Source: an uncultured Bacteroidota bacterium (GTDB lineage: Bacteria > Bacteroidota > Bacteroidia > Flavobacteriales > Flavobacteriaceae). Taken from it: DNA of 17,061 bases. Shown piece after piece: positions 1-6,300 of the stretch. The first letter of the stretch is position 1. Every line of letters begins with the position of its first letter. Location: assembly GCA_903879875.1 (NCBI GenBank), contig CAIRNC010000073.1:1-17061 (forward strand). Direction: 5' to 3'. The translations under genes and the position numbers were made by a program. Under the pieces are notes generated by a model. It did no database searches, was not told where the DNA came from, and saw only the letters and a program-made list of their open reading frames with translations.

Positions 1-502
1 ATCATAATGGGAGTAGATGTTGTTCGAGGAGTATTAAGACCCGGAGCACCTATCTGTCTCTATGACTCAACTGTACTTTAAAAATTAACAATATTTTAAT
101 AATAAAATTTGTACTTTAAAAATTAACAATATTTTTATAATAAAAAGTGTACTTTAAAAATTAACAATATTTTTATAATAAAACGGATAGAAATTGAAAC
201 TTGGCGTGGTGGAATCAATAGAAATGAACAAGAAAAACCTCCGTGAAGCAAAGCCTTCCAACGGGAGTGTAGCTATTCGAATCAGTGGAGATTCAAGCAT
301 TACTGCGGAAAGACATTTCGATATGAAATCTATCTTTGTCAGCATGGTAAGCTGACTCATTTTCTTTCCTTCACATTTTAATTTGAAAATTTAGATAAGC
401 AGACATTCACTGGATGTTCTCAAAGAGTACTTCCGAGATGAAATGTCGAAAGAAGATTGGGATTTGGCTCGGGATTTGAAGCCTTTCTTCAACATCCCTT
501 AA
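1..502 (+). CDS. C-terminal part of eukaryotic translation initiation factor eIF5B, three exons (1-72, 191-346, 395-502), 5' end cut by window edge
   Basis: Joining the three exons gives 111 residues ending at TAA 500-502. eIF5B is the eukaryotic homologue of IF2, a GTPase that joins the ribosomal subunits. Exon 1 encodes the barrel segment GVDVVRGVLRPGAPIC, which resembles yeast GVDVIEGTLRVGTPIC. Exon 2 encodes LGVVESIEMN and, near its end, the RHFD motif. Exon 3 encodes ISRHSLDVLKEYFRDEM followed by a DW motif, resembling the human tail ISRQSIDALKDWFRDEM. Collinearity with the known C-terminus (written from memory) is continuous across both splice junctions. Unspliced reading hits stops at 79-81 and 353-355. 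The two GT-AG introns and the eukaryote-type tail argue against bacterial IF2 and against an archaeal homologue. The host lineage cannot be named from this piece. Codon use (CGA, CTC, TCC) and GC content look different from the bacterial genes that follow. The gene is probably not part of the bacterial genome. Confidence 0.85.
73..186 (+). repeat. Three tandem copies of a 38-bp AT-rich unit
   Basis: Units begin at 73, 111 and 149, each with GTACTTTAAAAATTAACAAT. Copies 1 and 2 differ at one internal base (A/T at unit position 26), and the last few bases differ between all copies. There are no unique spacers, so this is a simple tandem duplication. It lies inside intron 1 of the eIF5B fragment, and the unit's first bases coincide with the 5' splice site. 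Confidence 0.9.
73..190 (+). other. Spliceosomal intron 1 of the eIF5B fragment (118 nt, phase 0)
   Basis: The intron starts GTACTTT directly after codon ACT (70-72) and ends GGATAG at 190, with the next codon AAA at 191. Removing it joins ...ICLYDST to KLKLGVVESIE in the same frame, as expected from the eIF5B family. It is very AT-rich and consists almost entirely of the 38-bp tandem repeat. TTAAC in each repeat could act as a branch point. The exact boundaries are inferred from protein collinearity and GT/AG ends. Confidence 0.75.
347..394 (+). other. Spliceosomal intron 2 of the eIF5B fragment (48 nt, phase 0)
   Basis: The intron begins GTAAGC after codon ATG (344-346), has a pyrimidine-rich middle (TTTTCTTTCCTTC) and ends AAAATTTAG at 394. 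Splicing joins SIFVSM to ISRHSLDVL, matching the eIF5B segment LVSKISRQS in the human protein. Reading through would terminate at TGA 353-355. A 48-nt intron fits a compact eukaryotic genome. Confidence 0.8.
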
Positions 503-590
503 TTTTTAATTAAACAAAAAAATCTTAAAAAACCATTTTCACCCCCCATAAAAATCTATATTTCACATTTATTTTAATCAATATTTATTA
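503..590. other. Transition zone between eukaryotic-type and bacterial-type sequence
   Basis: This 88-base AT-rich stretch holds no recognisable gene, hairpin or promoter. It follows the eIF5B stop codon and precedes the first bacterial-looking ORF. It would contain either the eukaryotic 3' UTR plus an assembly join, or the end of a transferred segment. I cannot place the join exactly. Confidence 0.5.
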
Positions 591-791
591 ATGAAACTAG
601 AAGATGCTGATTGGCTTATCCAAGATATAATGTATGTTGAAAATATTAGAAAGCCGAATCTCAATTTATTAGAAGACTTACTTGAAAAGATTGGCCAAAT
701 TAGAAGATTTGAAAAAACTCATTGGAATGAAGAACAATTTTTATGGGCAGAAAATATAATTAGTAAAGTTTTAAAAAATCACTACAATTAA
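591..791 (+). CDS. Small hypothetical protein, 66 aa
   Basis: I do not recognise this protein. It is acidic to neutral, rich in Leu, Glu, Asn and Ile, with no signal peptide or membrane segment. The middle (residues ~20-40, NLNLLEDLLEKIGQIRRFEK) looks helical and amphipathic. The ATG at 591 is the first in a frame open back to a stop at 549-551; no Shine-Dalgarno site is visible, which is normal for Flavobacteriia. It lies between the eukaryotic fragment and the C1 peptidase gene, on the same strand as both. Its amino-acid composition suits a real small protein, but it could be a chance ORF in AT-rich DNA. It may also be the first bacterial gene after the contig join. Confidence 0.5.
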   Translation: MKLEDADWLIQDIMYVENIRKPNLNLLEDLLEKIGQIRRFEKTHWNEEQFLWAENIISKVLKNHYN

Positions 792-889
792 AAAAAGGTA
801 ACGGTTTGAATTTTTTGCTACTTATTACTTAAATTATAATAGGTTGTGTTACATTTACAGCCTTAAAAATCAACTAAACATTATTAAAA

Positions 890-2086
890 ATGAATCCATT
901 TAAAAGCAAATCATTAGCAGTAGCAGCTGTTTTTTTGTTTGGTGCAAGCCCAATTTTTGCACAAGACATCTTAGTCAATTCACTAAAAGTAAATGCTAGC
1001 GAAAAAAGCAAAGAGAGTTTTAAATTTACCGAAGTTATCAATCTTGCCAATACTTCTGTAAAAAATCAAGGGTCTTCAGGCACGTGTTGGAGTTATTCTA
1101 CGAACTCTTTTTTAGAATCAGAAATGATTCGAATGGGCAAACAACCGGTAGAATTAGCCCAAATCTTCTCGGCTAGAAATGTCTATATCGAAAAAGGTAA
1201 AAATTATGTTAGAATGCACGGAGCCGTTACGCTTGGTGATGGTGGAGCATTGCACGATGTGCCGAATATGCTTAAAAAATATGGTGCCGTTCCTCAAGAA
1301 GTTTATACGGGGTTAAACTATGGTACCTCTAAAAATAAATTTGGAGAAATGGCGGGTTTGTTAGAAGGTTTATTAGCGGCAGTAGTTAAAAATCCAAACG
1401 GAGAATTGACTCCCAACTGGGAAAAAGCCTATACTGCAGTTATTGATTCGTATCTAGGGCAAGTGCCTGAAACGTTCAATTTCAAAGGAAAAAACTATAC
1501 GCCACAAACATTTGCAAAAGAAGTGGTAGGCTTAAATGCAGACGATTATATCGAAATCTCATCGTTTACAACAGCTCCATATTATACCAAAACCATGTTG
1601 ATGGTGCCCGACAATTGGTCATTCGATCAAGTGTATAATGTAAAAATGAATGACATGACCGACATTATTGATAATGCGTTGAAAAACGGATTTACAGTAG
1701 CTTGGGCTACCGATGTGAGCGAAAAAAGTTTCAGTTGGAAAAACGGTGTAGCTTATATTCCTGCAAAAAAATCGGAAGATATGACCGCCGAAGAAAAAGA
1801 AAATGTATTCAACGGTCCACAACCAGAACTAGAAATTACAGATGAAATGCGTCAAAAAGCATTCGACAATTATCAAACTACTGATGATCACGGCATGCAC
1901 ATTGTAGGGATTTCAAAAGACCAAAACGGAAAAGAATATTACATCGTTAAAAATTCATGGGGTGCCACCAATGATTACAAAGGCTATTTGTATGTGACTA
2001 AGAATTTTGTGAAATACAAAACCACCGCATTTATGGTTAACAAAGCCGGAATTCCAAGTGTGATTGCTAAAAAAATGGGATTGTAA
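890..2086 (+). CDS. Exported C1-family cysteine peptidase, bleomycin hydrolase/aminopeptidase C type
   Basis: A papain-fold cysteine peptidase of 398 residues. Residues 1-24 form a signal peptide ending in IFA, followed by QD, so the enzyme is probably exported to the periplasm. Around the nucleophile the sequence is NQGSSGTCWSY, giving Gln60 (oxyanion hole) and Cys66. The rest of the triad is His334 in DHGM, equivalent to THAM of bleomycin hydrolases, and Asn355 in KNSWG. The spacing of more than 260 residues between Cys and His, with a long middle insertion, is typical of the C1B/bleomycin hydrolase group rather than short papains. PepC and BLMH are mostly cytoplasmic and about 440-450 residues; this one is shorter and carries a signal peptide. 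It lacks a Por sorting tail. It stands alone on the plus strand with a strong terminator 20 bases downstream. Likely role: peptide breakdown in the envelope; substrate unknown. Confidence 0.88.
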   Translation: MNPFKSKSLAVAAVFLFGASPIFAQDILVNSLKVNASEKSKESFKFTEVINLANTSVKNQGSSGTCWSYSTNSFLESEMIRMGKQPVELAQIFSARNVYIEKGKNYVRMHGAVTLGDGGALHDVPNMLKKYGAVPQEVYTGLNYGTSKNKFGEMAGLLEGLLAAVVKNPNGELTPNWEKAYTAVIDSYLGQVPETFNFKGKNYTPQTFAKEVVGLNADDYIEISSFTTAPYYTKTMLMVPDNWSFDQVYNVKMNDMTDIIDNALKNGFTVAWATDVSEKSFSWKNGVAYIPAKKSEDMTAEEKENVFNGPQPELEITDEMRQKAFDNYQTTDDHGMHIVGISKDQNGKEYYIVKNSWGATNDYKGYLYVTKNFVKYKTTAFMVNKAGIPSVIAKKMGL

Positions 2087-2106
2087 ATCAACCCAATCGT
2101 TTAAAC

Positions 2107-2140
2107 AAAAAATCCCAACCGTTAAAAGTTGGGATTTTTT
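2107..2140. terminator. Bidirectional intrinsic terminator between C1 peptidase and dNK genes
   Basis: A perfect 13-bp stem (AAAAAATCCCAAC 2107-2119 with GTTGGGATTTTTT 2128-2140) around an 8-base loop. The A-run on the left and T-run on the right let it work for both converging genes. Confidence 0.9.
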
Positions 2141-2160
2141 AGTTTATAGTTTGAAATTTT

Positions 2161-2775
2161 CTAGAACAAGCCATTCAATTCGCCATCAATTCGGGTAATA
2201 ATAGCGCCTAAATCTTCAGGATTGTTAACAAAATCAATGTTGTCAACATCTATAATCAACAATTTTCCTTTGTTGTATGTTTGAATCCAAGCTTCGTAAC
2301 GCTCGTTCAATCGACTAAGATAATCTATCGAAATAGTGTTTTCATACTCACGTCCGCGTTTGTGAATTTGACCTACTAAATTAGGAATAGAGCTTCGTAA
2401 ATAAATCAACAAATCAGGCGCTTGAACCAACGATTCCATGAGTTCAAAAAGCGATGAATAATTCTGAAAGTCGCGATTGGTCATCAATCCCATAGCATGA
2501 AGATTGGGAGCAAAGATATGTGCGTCTTCATAAATGGTTCGGTCTTGAATGATTTTTTTGCCGCTTTCGCGAATTTGTAACACTTGTCGGAACCGACTAT
2601 TTAAGAAATAAATTTGAAGGTTGAACGACCAACGTTCCATTTGATGGTAAAAATCATCAAGATAAGGATTGTCTACCACATCTTCAAAATGAGGTTCCCA
2701 TTTAAAATGTTTGGCCAAATAAGTTGTTAATGTTGTTTTTCCTGCGCCAATGTTTCCTGCTACTGCTATGTGCAT
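2161..2775 (-). CDS. Deoxynucleoside kinase
   Basis: A 204-residue kinase of the deoxyadenosine/deoxyguanosine/deoxycytidine kinase family, which phosphorylates deoxynucleosides in the salvage pathway using ATP. The P-loop GNIGAGKT is at residues 7-14. FEDVVDNPYLDDFY (30-43) resembles the substrate-site segment of this family, and DRT at 78-80 is the family's ERS/DRS-type motif. The Arg-rich LID region lies around HKRGREYE (138-145). Length matches bacterial dNKs. The start ATG overlaps the stop of the upstream gene by one base (TAATG), so translation is probably coupled. It is the last gene of the run and ends just before a terminator. Which base it prefers cannot be read from the sequence. 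Confidence 0.9.
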   Translation of the reverse strand: MHIAVAGNIGAGKTTLTTYLAKHFKWEPHFEDVVDNPYLDDFYHQMERWSFNLQIYFLNSRFRQVLQIRESGKKIIQDRTIYEDAHIFAPNLHAMGLMTNRDFQNYSSLFELMESLVQAPDLLIYLRSSIPNLVGQIHKRGREYENTISIDYLSRLNERYEAWIQTYNKGKLLIIDVDNIDFVNNPEDLGAIITRIDGELNGLF

Positions 2776-3566
2776 TATGGTATTTTTATTTTATAATTTG
2801 TAATTTCTTGGTTGGTAAAAATAGTTAAAATTTGGTCTTTAAAAGAAAAACGATTAAAGGTTTTTTTAACATTTTCTATAACGTATGTTTTTTTGCTTTT
2901 AAAGTCGTGTAGGTAAAGGGAATTGTCTTTCGAATAAAGTACATATTGAGCGTTTAATATATCTAATGAATCAAAGTCAGCAACTTTTCCATAATTTGTA
3001 ATTTTACCAAAAACATCACAACTGCGCCAATTGTTTTGATCATCTAGCCAATAAAAATAATTAAAATTGCTAAAATAGTTCTTAACATTGCCTCTAAATG
3101 ATTGTGTAAGTGGAGTAAATTTGTTTTGTAAAATTGCAAACAAACCTATTTGTTGCGTTAAAGAGTTATAAATCCAAAGTTGGTTTTGGGAAGCCATTCC
3201 CACAGCAGAAGCGACAATTGGCATTGTGTTTTCTGAGAAGTTTATTTTTTCAGATTCATTCAACTGATTGTCTAATGTAACTACAGTGTTGAAACTTTCA
3301 TAGAAAACAACAATTTTCAATGGATTTTCAAAATCAATTCGGGATAGTTTCCCTAAAGCAATATTTTTATATTCAAAAGTTGTTGCTCCTTGAATTTTCG
3401 TTAGTACATTATTTTTTAAATAGTAAGAATTACCTAATTTATCGGAACCTTTAAACGAAGCAATATTGGTGGTGTCAACAACAATAGGTAGCGCTTTTAT
3501 CGAAATATCTTGCGCAAATACTAGAGAATAATAGAGTAGAAAAAATGTTAAAATTTGATTTTTCAT
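2775..3566 (-). CDS. Exported protein of unknown function, possible beta-propeller
   Basis: 263 residues with an N-terminal signal peptide (residues 1-18, ending VFA before QD), so it is probably periplasmic or surface associated. I recognise no catalytic motif. The body alternates short hydrophobic strands with polar turns, with recurring stretches such as LSRIDFENPLKIVVFYESF, LWIYNSLTQQIGLFAI and YFYWLDDQNNWRSC, which suggests a beta-propeller-like fold; this is inference. It sits 66 bases downstream of porT and overlaps the deoxynucleoside kinase by one base, so it is probably co-transcribed with both. A TAAATTTG sequence (minus strand, 3616-3623) inside the porT end could be an internal promoter, but no good -33 element goes with it. 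Confidence 0.8.
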   Translation of the reverse strand: MKNQILTFFLLYYSLVFAQDISIKALPIVVDTTNIASFKGSDKLGNSYYLKNNVLTKIQGATTFEYKNIALGKLSRIDFENPLKIVVFYESFNTVVTLDNQLNESEKINFSENTMPIVASAVGMASQNQLWIYNSLTQQIGLFAILQNKFTPLTQSFRGNVKNYFSNFNYFYWLDDQNNWRSCDVFGKITNYGKVADFDSLDILNAQYVLYSKDNSLYLHDFKSKKTYVIENVKKTFNRFSFKDQILTIFTNQEITNYKIKIP

Positions 3567-3632
3567 AGAAAGCTAAATTACAAATAAAATTACTTGCATT
3601 CTTTTTTCTAAGCATCAAATTTAATAAGTTGC

Positions 3633-4325
3633 TTAATGGAAAGCGAAGTTTATAAAAACACCTCGAGTTTGCATCGAGCTGATATTACCAGTCCACTGAC
3701 TGTTTGGATCATTGTCACGGATTAGTTCATCTCCAACACTAAAAACGCCACGAATGGAAGGTGAAAATTTGAAATACTCAAAATACAAGTCAATTCCGAT
3801 TCCAATTTCATAAAATTGGGTCCAACTGGTCATTCTAAAAGTACCGTTTTTATTGTCTGTTTCAACGGTTTCATTACTAGCTAAATTCATTGCTGCACCA
3901 AGCCCACCAAGGAGATAGGGACGAATATTTCCAATCCTTTCGGATGAGAATTTCATTAAAAGCGGAAAATGAAGATAGGTAGATTTTACTTCTCTAAAGG
4001 CATCATATTGTTTTGCAAAACCTGGGAAAATTAAATTTCTTTGATTAAAACACAATCCAGGTTCAAAACGCAGATTTACGTATTCGTGTAAACGTAAATT
4101 AGCAATTAATCCCACGTTAAAGCCCACACTACTTTGCACTTCTATATCTGTGGTCGGCGGTGTTTTGTAATCAAATTTAAATTCGTAATCATTAAATCCA
4201 AGATAATAGCCGTAATGAATTCTTTTTTTATCAAAATTTTCGTCATTAATAATGGGGTTTTTCCCAAACTGTGCTTGACAATTTAGAGAAAGAAATACGA
4301 CAATAAATAAAGTTATCTTTTTCAT
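3633..4325 (-). CDS. porT: PorT/SprT, type IX secretion system outer-membrane protein
   Basis: 230 residues from the ATG at 4325; a longer reading to 4364 would run into the end of ubiE and put 13 residues before the signal peptide, so I reject it. Residues 1-19 (MKKITLFIVVFLSLNCQAQ) are a signal peptide. The rest looks like an outer-membrane beta-barrel of the porin-family type: alternating strands such as VGFNVGLIANLRL and VNLRFEPGLCF, with LLGGLGAAMNL later. PorT in Porphyromonas, named SprT in Flavobacterium johnsoniae, is needed for type IX secretion and gliding. The placement directly after ubiE (one base between the genes) is the arrangement I know from Flavobacteriia and supports the assignment. 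The large metalloprotease at 11277-14567 carries the matching export signal. Confidence 0.85.
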   Translation of the reverse strand: MKKITLFIVVFLSLNCQAQFGKNPIINDENFDKKRIHYGYYLGFNDYEFKFDYKTPPTTDIEVQSSVGFNVGLIANLRLHEYVNLRFEPGLCFNQRNLIFPGFAKQYDAFREVKSTYLHFPLLMKFSSERIGNIRPYLLGGLGAAMNLASNETVETDNKNGTFRMTSWTQFYEIGIGIDLYFEYFKFSPSIRGVFSVGDELIRDNDPNSQWTGNISSMQTRGVFINFAFH

Positions 4326-4326
4326 A

Positions 4327-5058
4327 CTAATTTTTAGAAGCGGAATAAATTGTAGCCACTCCAAACGTTTGAGGCATCGCTTTCACATCTATAAACCCAA
4401 TTTTTAGTAAAATATTGTTTAACGCTGTTCCGTAAGGAAAAAGCGCTGCGGATTCTGACAAATAATTATAGGCCGAATTGTCTTTGGAAAATAATCTCCC
4501 AATCAATGGAAGAATGTTTTTAGAATAAAAAGTGTACCCTTGTTTATATGGAAATTTCTCAGGAATAGATGTTTCTAGAATTACAAAAATACCATTAGGC
4601 TTTAAAACACGAAGAATTTCGGCCAATCCTTTTTCTAATGTTTCAAAATTTCGAACTCCAAAAGCTACCGTAATTGCGTCGAAAGTATTATCAGGATAAG
4701 GCATGTTTTCAGAGTCAGCCAAAATCATTTCTATTTTGTCGGAAAGATTTTTTTGAGCAATCTTATTTCTGCCAACAGCAAGCATTCCTTCTGAAATGTC
4801 CAATCCAATTATCTTATCTGCTTTCGTGGTGGCCATTAAAATTGCCAAATCACCAGTTCCAGTAGCAATGTCAAGAATGGTTTTTGGATGTGTTTCTGCA
4901 ACTAATTGCACCACTTTTTTTCGCCATTTCACATCAATTCCAAATGAAATTACGCGGTTCAAGCCGTCATAATTTCCAGAAATAGTATCAAACATTTGAG
5001 CTACTTGTTCTTTTTTTCCTAGTTCAGAATCTTTGTAAGGCGTAACAGTTTTTGACAT
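4327..5058 (-). CDS. ubiE: Demethylmenaquinone methyltransferase UbiE/MenG
   Basis: 243 residues from ATG 5058. The enzyme transfers a methyl group from SAM to demethylmenaquinone, the last step of menaquinone synthesis. SAM-binding motif I is LDIATGTGDLA (62-72), the acidic residue of motif II is in GLDISEGML (85-93), and the family signatures include AFGVRNF (132-138) and LKPNG (152-156). An in-frame TTG at 5076 would add six residues but falls inside the TACCTTTG promoter motif, so ATG 5058 is the better start. Flavobacteria use menaquinone, so the MenG reaction is the relevant one. It is the first gene of a minus-strand run leading into porT. Confidence 0.95.
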   Translation of the reverse strand: MSKTVTPYKDSELGKKEQVAQMFDTISGNYDGLNRVISFGIDVKWRKKVVQLVAETHPKTILDIATGTGDLAILMATTKADKIIGLDISEGMLAVGRNKIAQKNLSDKIEMILADSENMPYPDNTFDAITVAFGVRNFETLEKGLAEILRVLKPNGIFVILETSIPEKFPYKQGYTFYSKNILPLIGRLFSKDNSAYNYLSESAALFPYGTALNNILLKIGFIDVKAMPQTFGVATIYSASKN

Positions 5059-5073
5059 TTTATAAAGTTTTGA

Positions 5074-5081
5074 CAAAGGTA
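5074..5081 (-). promoter_or_regulatory. Bacteroidota-type -7 promoter element for ubiE-porT
   Basis: The minus strand reads TACCTTTG, an exact match to the Bacteroidota -7 consensus TAnnTTTG, 15 bases before the ubiE ATG. The -33 TTG is not well conserved. Transcription would begin a few bases before the ATG, which rules out the upstream TTG start. Confidence 0.5.
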
Positions 5082-5109
5082 AGGCTAATTTGAGAATAAG
5101 AAAATTTTT

Positions 5110-5601
5110 TTAATTCTTCCGTTTTCTCAGAAAGGTTTGATATGTAAATTCAAAAAGGTGTTTTTCGTCTTTAGGGTGAAATTCTTCACTATTCAACTCC
5201 CATTCATTAGGTGATAATTCAGGGAAAAATGCGTCGGCTTCAAATTTTTCGTGCACTTTTGTAAGTTCAATTTTATCTGTAAAAGGCAATGCTATTTGGT
5301 ATATCTGACCACCTCCAATAATAAAAACATCTTCACTTTTCGGAGCAATCGAAAGGGCTTTTTCTAAAGAATTCACAACAATACAGCCTTCTGGCGCATA
5401 ATTTTCTTGATTAGAAATCACTATATGTGTTCGATTGGGTAAAGGTTTTGGAAAGCTTTCAAAAGTTTTCCTTCCCATAATAATGTGATGTCCTGTAGTC
5501 AAAAATTTGAATCTTTTAAAATCATCGGGTAAATGCCAAATCAAATCATTATTTTTCCCCAAGGCATTATTTTCGGCAGTTGCCGCAATCATTATAACCA
5601 T
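5110..5601 (-). CDS. folA: Dihydrofolate reductase
   Basis: 163 residues, the normal size. It reduces dihydrofolate to tetrahydrofolate with NADPH, needed for thymidylate and purine synthesis. LIWHLPDDF (20-28) carries the catalytic acid Asp27 and the Gram-positive-like WHLP. IMGRKTFESFPKPLPNR (41-57) contains the NADPH-binding loop, and VFIIGGGQIY (92-101) the glycine motif. The start at ATG 5601 gives MVIMIAA; a second ATG three codons later at 5592 is an alternative. The gene is separated from ubiE by 51 bases on the same strand; ubiE has its own promoter, but read-through is possible. Confidence 0.96.
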   Translation of the reverse strand: MVIMIAATAENNALGKNNDLIWHLPDDFKRFKFLTTGHHIIMGRKTFESFPKPLPNRTHIVISNQENYAPEGCIVVNSLEKALSIAPKSEDVFIIGGGQIYQIALPFTDKIELTKVHEKFEADAFFPELSPNEWELNSEEFHPKDEKHLFEFTYQTFLRKRKN

Positions 5602-5911
5602 TTTAGTATTTTTTGAACAATTTATGCTTAAAATTAAGCCTTTTTTAATTAGATATTCGTTTTTTTAATCTTTAAAAGCAATTGAGCGCTTAAAGATAAA
5701 GTTTATTTTCAAATCTGTCTGTTTTGCACTTGATGATTATTTATTATGCAAACGTTTTCCTATTTCAAATCCAAAATTTAATTGATTAAATATTAAGAAT
5801 TTAACCAAAAAAACAATAAGTTTTTGAGGTATTCCTAAATCTTCATTGTGAGTCTTGCTAACTCAAAATAATTTATTTCCTTTGTCCCATAATTCTAAAA
5901 ACTAAATAGTT
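5602..5911. other. Divergent intergenic region between folA and the CBM48 gene
   Basis: 310 AT-rich bases without a credible ORF. It must hold the folA promoter (minus strand), for which I see no clean consensus, and the promoter of the 5912 gene (5855-5884). A short inverted repeat TGAGT-N7-ACTCA at 5849-5865 overlaps the -33 element and could bind a regulator; it is too short to be sure. No RNA gene or riboswitch was recognised. Confidence 0.6.
5855..5884 (+). promoter_or_regulatory. Promoter for the CBM48 gene
   Basis: TTG at 5855-5857, 19 bases, then TTCCTTTG at 5877-5884, one mismatch from TAnnTTTG. Spacing fits the Bacteroidota sigma-A promoter and leaves a short leader before ATG 5912. 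Confidence 0.5.
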
Positions 5912-6208
5912 ATGTCAATTAAGAAACAATTTATAAAAACAAAACCGGTTTGTAAAGTTACTTTTTCATTAGAAGCTAAAGAAGCTACAACTGCATCAGT
6001 TGTTGGTGATTTCAATGGTTGGAATCCTGAAGAAGGAGCATTAGGAAAATTAAAAAATGGCACTTTTAAAGCCACTTTTGATTTGCCAAAAGACGCTTCT
6101 TATGAGTTCAAATATGTAATTGATGGCGTTTACACTAATGAGCCCGAAGCTGATTCTTTCAAATGGAATGAATTTGCAGGTGCTGAAAATAGTGTATTGG
6201 CATTGTAA
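5912..6208 (+). CDS. Single-domain CBM48 / isoamylase early-set protein
   Basis: A 98-residue protein made of one CBM48-like (isoamylase N-terminal, AMPK beta glycogen-binding type) domain. The diagnostic motif VVGDFNGWNPE lies at residues 30-40 and YEFKYVIDG at 64-72, the usual two strands that carry the sugar-binding aromatic residues. In most proteins this domain is fused to branching or debranching enzymes; here nothing else is attached, and there is no signal peptide, so it should be cytoplasmic. No glycogen gene is nearby. It has its own promoter and terminator, so it is a monocistronic unit. A role in binding alpha-glucans or in a protein complex is inference. Confidence 0.85.
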   Translation: MSIKKQFIKTKPVCKVTFSLEAKEATTASVVGDFNGWNPEEGALGKLKNGTFKATFDLPKDASYEFKYVIDGVYTNEPEADSFKWNEFAGAENSVLAL

Positions 6209-6229
6209 AAAATTTACAAAATCAAAAAA

Positions 6230-6268
6230 AACAAAGGCTGTTTCATTTTAATTGAGACAGCCTTTGTT
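6230..6268. terminator. Bidirectional intrinsic terminator
   Basis: AACAAAGGCTGT (6230-6241) pairs perfectly with ACAGCCTTTGTT (6257-6268), and the stem can extend inwards by about four pairs, including one G-T. An A-run precedes it and T-rich sequence follows. It serves the CBM48 gene and the convergent DUF4136 gene. Confidence 0.85.
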
Positions 6269-6300
6269 GTTAATTCAAATACGATTTCTAATCAACACCG

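Noticed and set aside
73..186. CRISPR array from 38-bp periodic repeats
   Set aside because: The whole 38-bp unit repeats with no unique spacers, and it lies inside an intron.
154..360. Minus-strand 68-residue ORF
   Set aside because: It is antisense to eIF5B exon 2 and intron 1, with no family resemblance.
4326..4364. Extended N-terminus of PorT
   Set aside because: It would put 13 residues before a clear signal peptide and overlap the ubiE end; ATG 4325 is the natural start.
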